DNA of 14,823 nt from Pancytospora philotis. Its lineage: Eukaryota > Microsporidia. The notes beneath the pieces are model-generated. The model was not told the origin of the DNA and ran no database searches. It saw nothing but the letters and a program-made list of their open reading frames with translations. Below are positions 13,717-14,823 of the stretch, piece after piece. Both the position numbers and the translations under genes were made by a program. The stretch spans positions 1 to 14,823 of the forward strand of contig JALRLY010000203.1 in assembly GCA_023647555.1 (NCBI GenBank), read 5' to 3'. How positions within the stretch are numbered: position 1 is the stretch's first letter; every line of letters starts with the position of its first letter.

Positions 13717-14799
13717 ATGGTGCTGGTTACACTGTTTGCGCTGCTGGTGCACTCGCTGCCAGCTAAACACGATGGTGCGATAGATGCGCGCCTTTACAGG
13801 ATAAGCGAATACGGACGTTTCGGTGCCACTGACGCTTTTGATTTCAGTAATTTGGAGGAGCGGGTGTTGGATCCGCTTTACGGATATTCTGTGAAGCATA
13901 GCTCCCCTGAGACTCCGCAGACGATTATTGATGGCCAGCTGCTCATGATACCGGCAGAGGATAAGGCGCGCGATCTTATCTTTTCTGTGCTCAGCGATGG
14001 CAGCACGCCCTCGCTGCTCGATCGGCTGCTGAGCGAATTTGGCTATGGAGGCCACCTACTGCTGAAGAAAGTGTTCTATGAGCCTTATGTGCAGTATCTC
14101 AGAGCGCTTTCAGATGCAAAGCCCCAGGCACAAACGCATGACCCGAGCATCGATGGCTCTTCCGAACACCGGGTGTTCTCGCGGCTTGTTGGAAAGTCCA
14201 GTGAGAAACTGGATGGGATTTCCCAGGCAGTATCCATGAGAATCACCACCGAGCGCATAATAGAGCTGAAGGAGTACGCCGAGCACTACGAAAAAGTAAG
14301 TAACGGTATCGATTACGCACTGCTGACACTTTGGAGGTACTACCACGGAGACAAGAGACTGGTCCCAGAATACACTGACTTGCTAGATTTTTGGTTCGGC
14401 GACGATGACCGCTTCAAACGACAAATCAACACCATTTCTGACTACGCGAATATTCTGATGCGGCCCGGCTTGGTAGCACAGGAAAAGCTGACCGCTTTCA
14501 AAAAGCCGCTGTTTGAGCGTATTTTCTGCAGGAATTTGCCCGGGAGCTTCGGCTTATTCTGCACCTTCTTCACCAAGTATTATGCCAAATTTGTCGTGGC
14601 CAAATACTTGCCCAAATACGGGCTTAGAGTAAGCTTGAGCTTTATCAGCGACTACAGTGAGTTCGTATACGACACCAGTCCGAGCTTTCGCTATAACATA
14701 CAGTGCGTAACAAAACTGTACCAATGCGATGGGCAAAAAGTTGGCATGCAGAACTGCGCACACAGAGCATCCCTTGGGTACATAGCACACACACTATAG
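13717..14799 (+). CDS. Secreted helical protein, family B copy 2, shorter C-terminus
   Basis: The product is 360 aa, the paralogue of the gene at 12076-13509. The signal peptide is LVTLFALLVHSLPA, then AKHDGA at 16-21, VLDPL at 50-54 and SPE at 63-65. GIDYAL is near 197-202, and the LLDFWFGDDDRFKR block spans about 222-235. Similarity fades after about residue 300, around LFCTF against LYCSF in copy 1. The protein then ends about 117 residues sooner, with a Cys-containing tail (CVTKLYQCDGQ). AATAAA follows 11 nt after the stop, so the shorter end may be natural; a frameshift relative to copy 1 is the alternative. Function unknown. Confidence 0.86.
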   Translation: MVLVTLFALLVHSLPAKHDGAIDARLYRISEYGRFGATDAFDFSNLEERVLDPLYGYSVKHSSPETPQTIIDGQLLMIPAEDKARDLIFSVLSDGSTPSLLDRLLSEFGYGGHLLLKKVFYEPYVQYLRALSDAKPQAQTHDPSIDGSSEHRVFSRLVGKSSEKLDGISQAVSMRITTERIIELKEYAEHYEKVSNGIDYALLTLWRYYHGDKRLVPEYTDLLDFWFGDDDRFKRQINTISDYANILMRPGLVAQEKLTAFKKPLFERIFCRNLPGSFGLFCTFFTKYYAKFVVAKYLPKYGLRVSLSFISDYSEFVYDTSPSFRYNIQCVTKLYQCDGQKVGMQNCAHRASLGYIAHTL

Positions 14800-14810
14800 T
14801 CTTGCATAAT

Positions 14811-14816
14811 AATAAA
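14811..14816 (+). terminator. AATAAA downstream of family B copy 2
   Basis: AATAAA begins 11 nt past the TAG stop, within an ATAATAATAAATG stretch, a plausible polyadenylation signal. Confidence 0.4.
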
Positions 14817-14823
14817 TGTAATT

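Overview
The window looks like a stretch of a compact nuclear genome from a microsporidian-type parasite. This is an inference. The reasons are: intron-free genes; intergenic gaps often of 25-250 bp; eukaryote-only domains (septin, ING-type PHD finger, OTU protease, a SNARE-like tail-anchored protein); an R2/R4/Dong-type retroelement relic; and a promoter pattern reported for microsporidia, with an A/T-rich box roughly 10-30 nt before the ATG and a run of C's within about 9 nt of it. No rRNA, tRNA or CRISPR array was recognised.

Layout. Positions 1-965 hold the 3' end of a decayed non-LTR retrotransposon, broken by two frameshifts and one stop. Positions 1049-4145 (minus strand) hold two tandem paralogues (family A) of about 400 aa. 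They have signal peptides, a His-rich N-terminus and six matching cysteines. Their upstream regions share a promoter block at identical spacing from the ATG. A 0.9 kb stretch with no convincing gene follows. Positions 5073-8117 are a dense core: an ING/PHD chromatin protein, an unknown protein, a possible small membrane peptide, a divergent septin, and a SNARE-like protein read divergently from the septin with 46 bp between start codons. Positions 8363-9961 (minus) encode two unrelated or only distantly related type I membrane proteins. Positions 10729-14799 (plus) encode a membrane-anchored OTU cysteine protease and two further paralogous secreted proteins (family B), the second with a shortened C-terminus.

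Reading the genes together: two pairs of signal-peptide paralogues, two type I membrane proteins and a membrane-tethered OTU protease, next to a dead retroelement, look like a lineage-specific secretome island flanking a housekeeping block. Family A and family B are not recognised. Their duplication, the conserved cysteines of family A and the shared promoter grammar make them the most likely undescribed system here. Host-directed or spore-surface roles are inference only. Several start codons were placed downstream of the longest open frame using paralogue alignment and the C-run signal.
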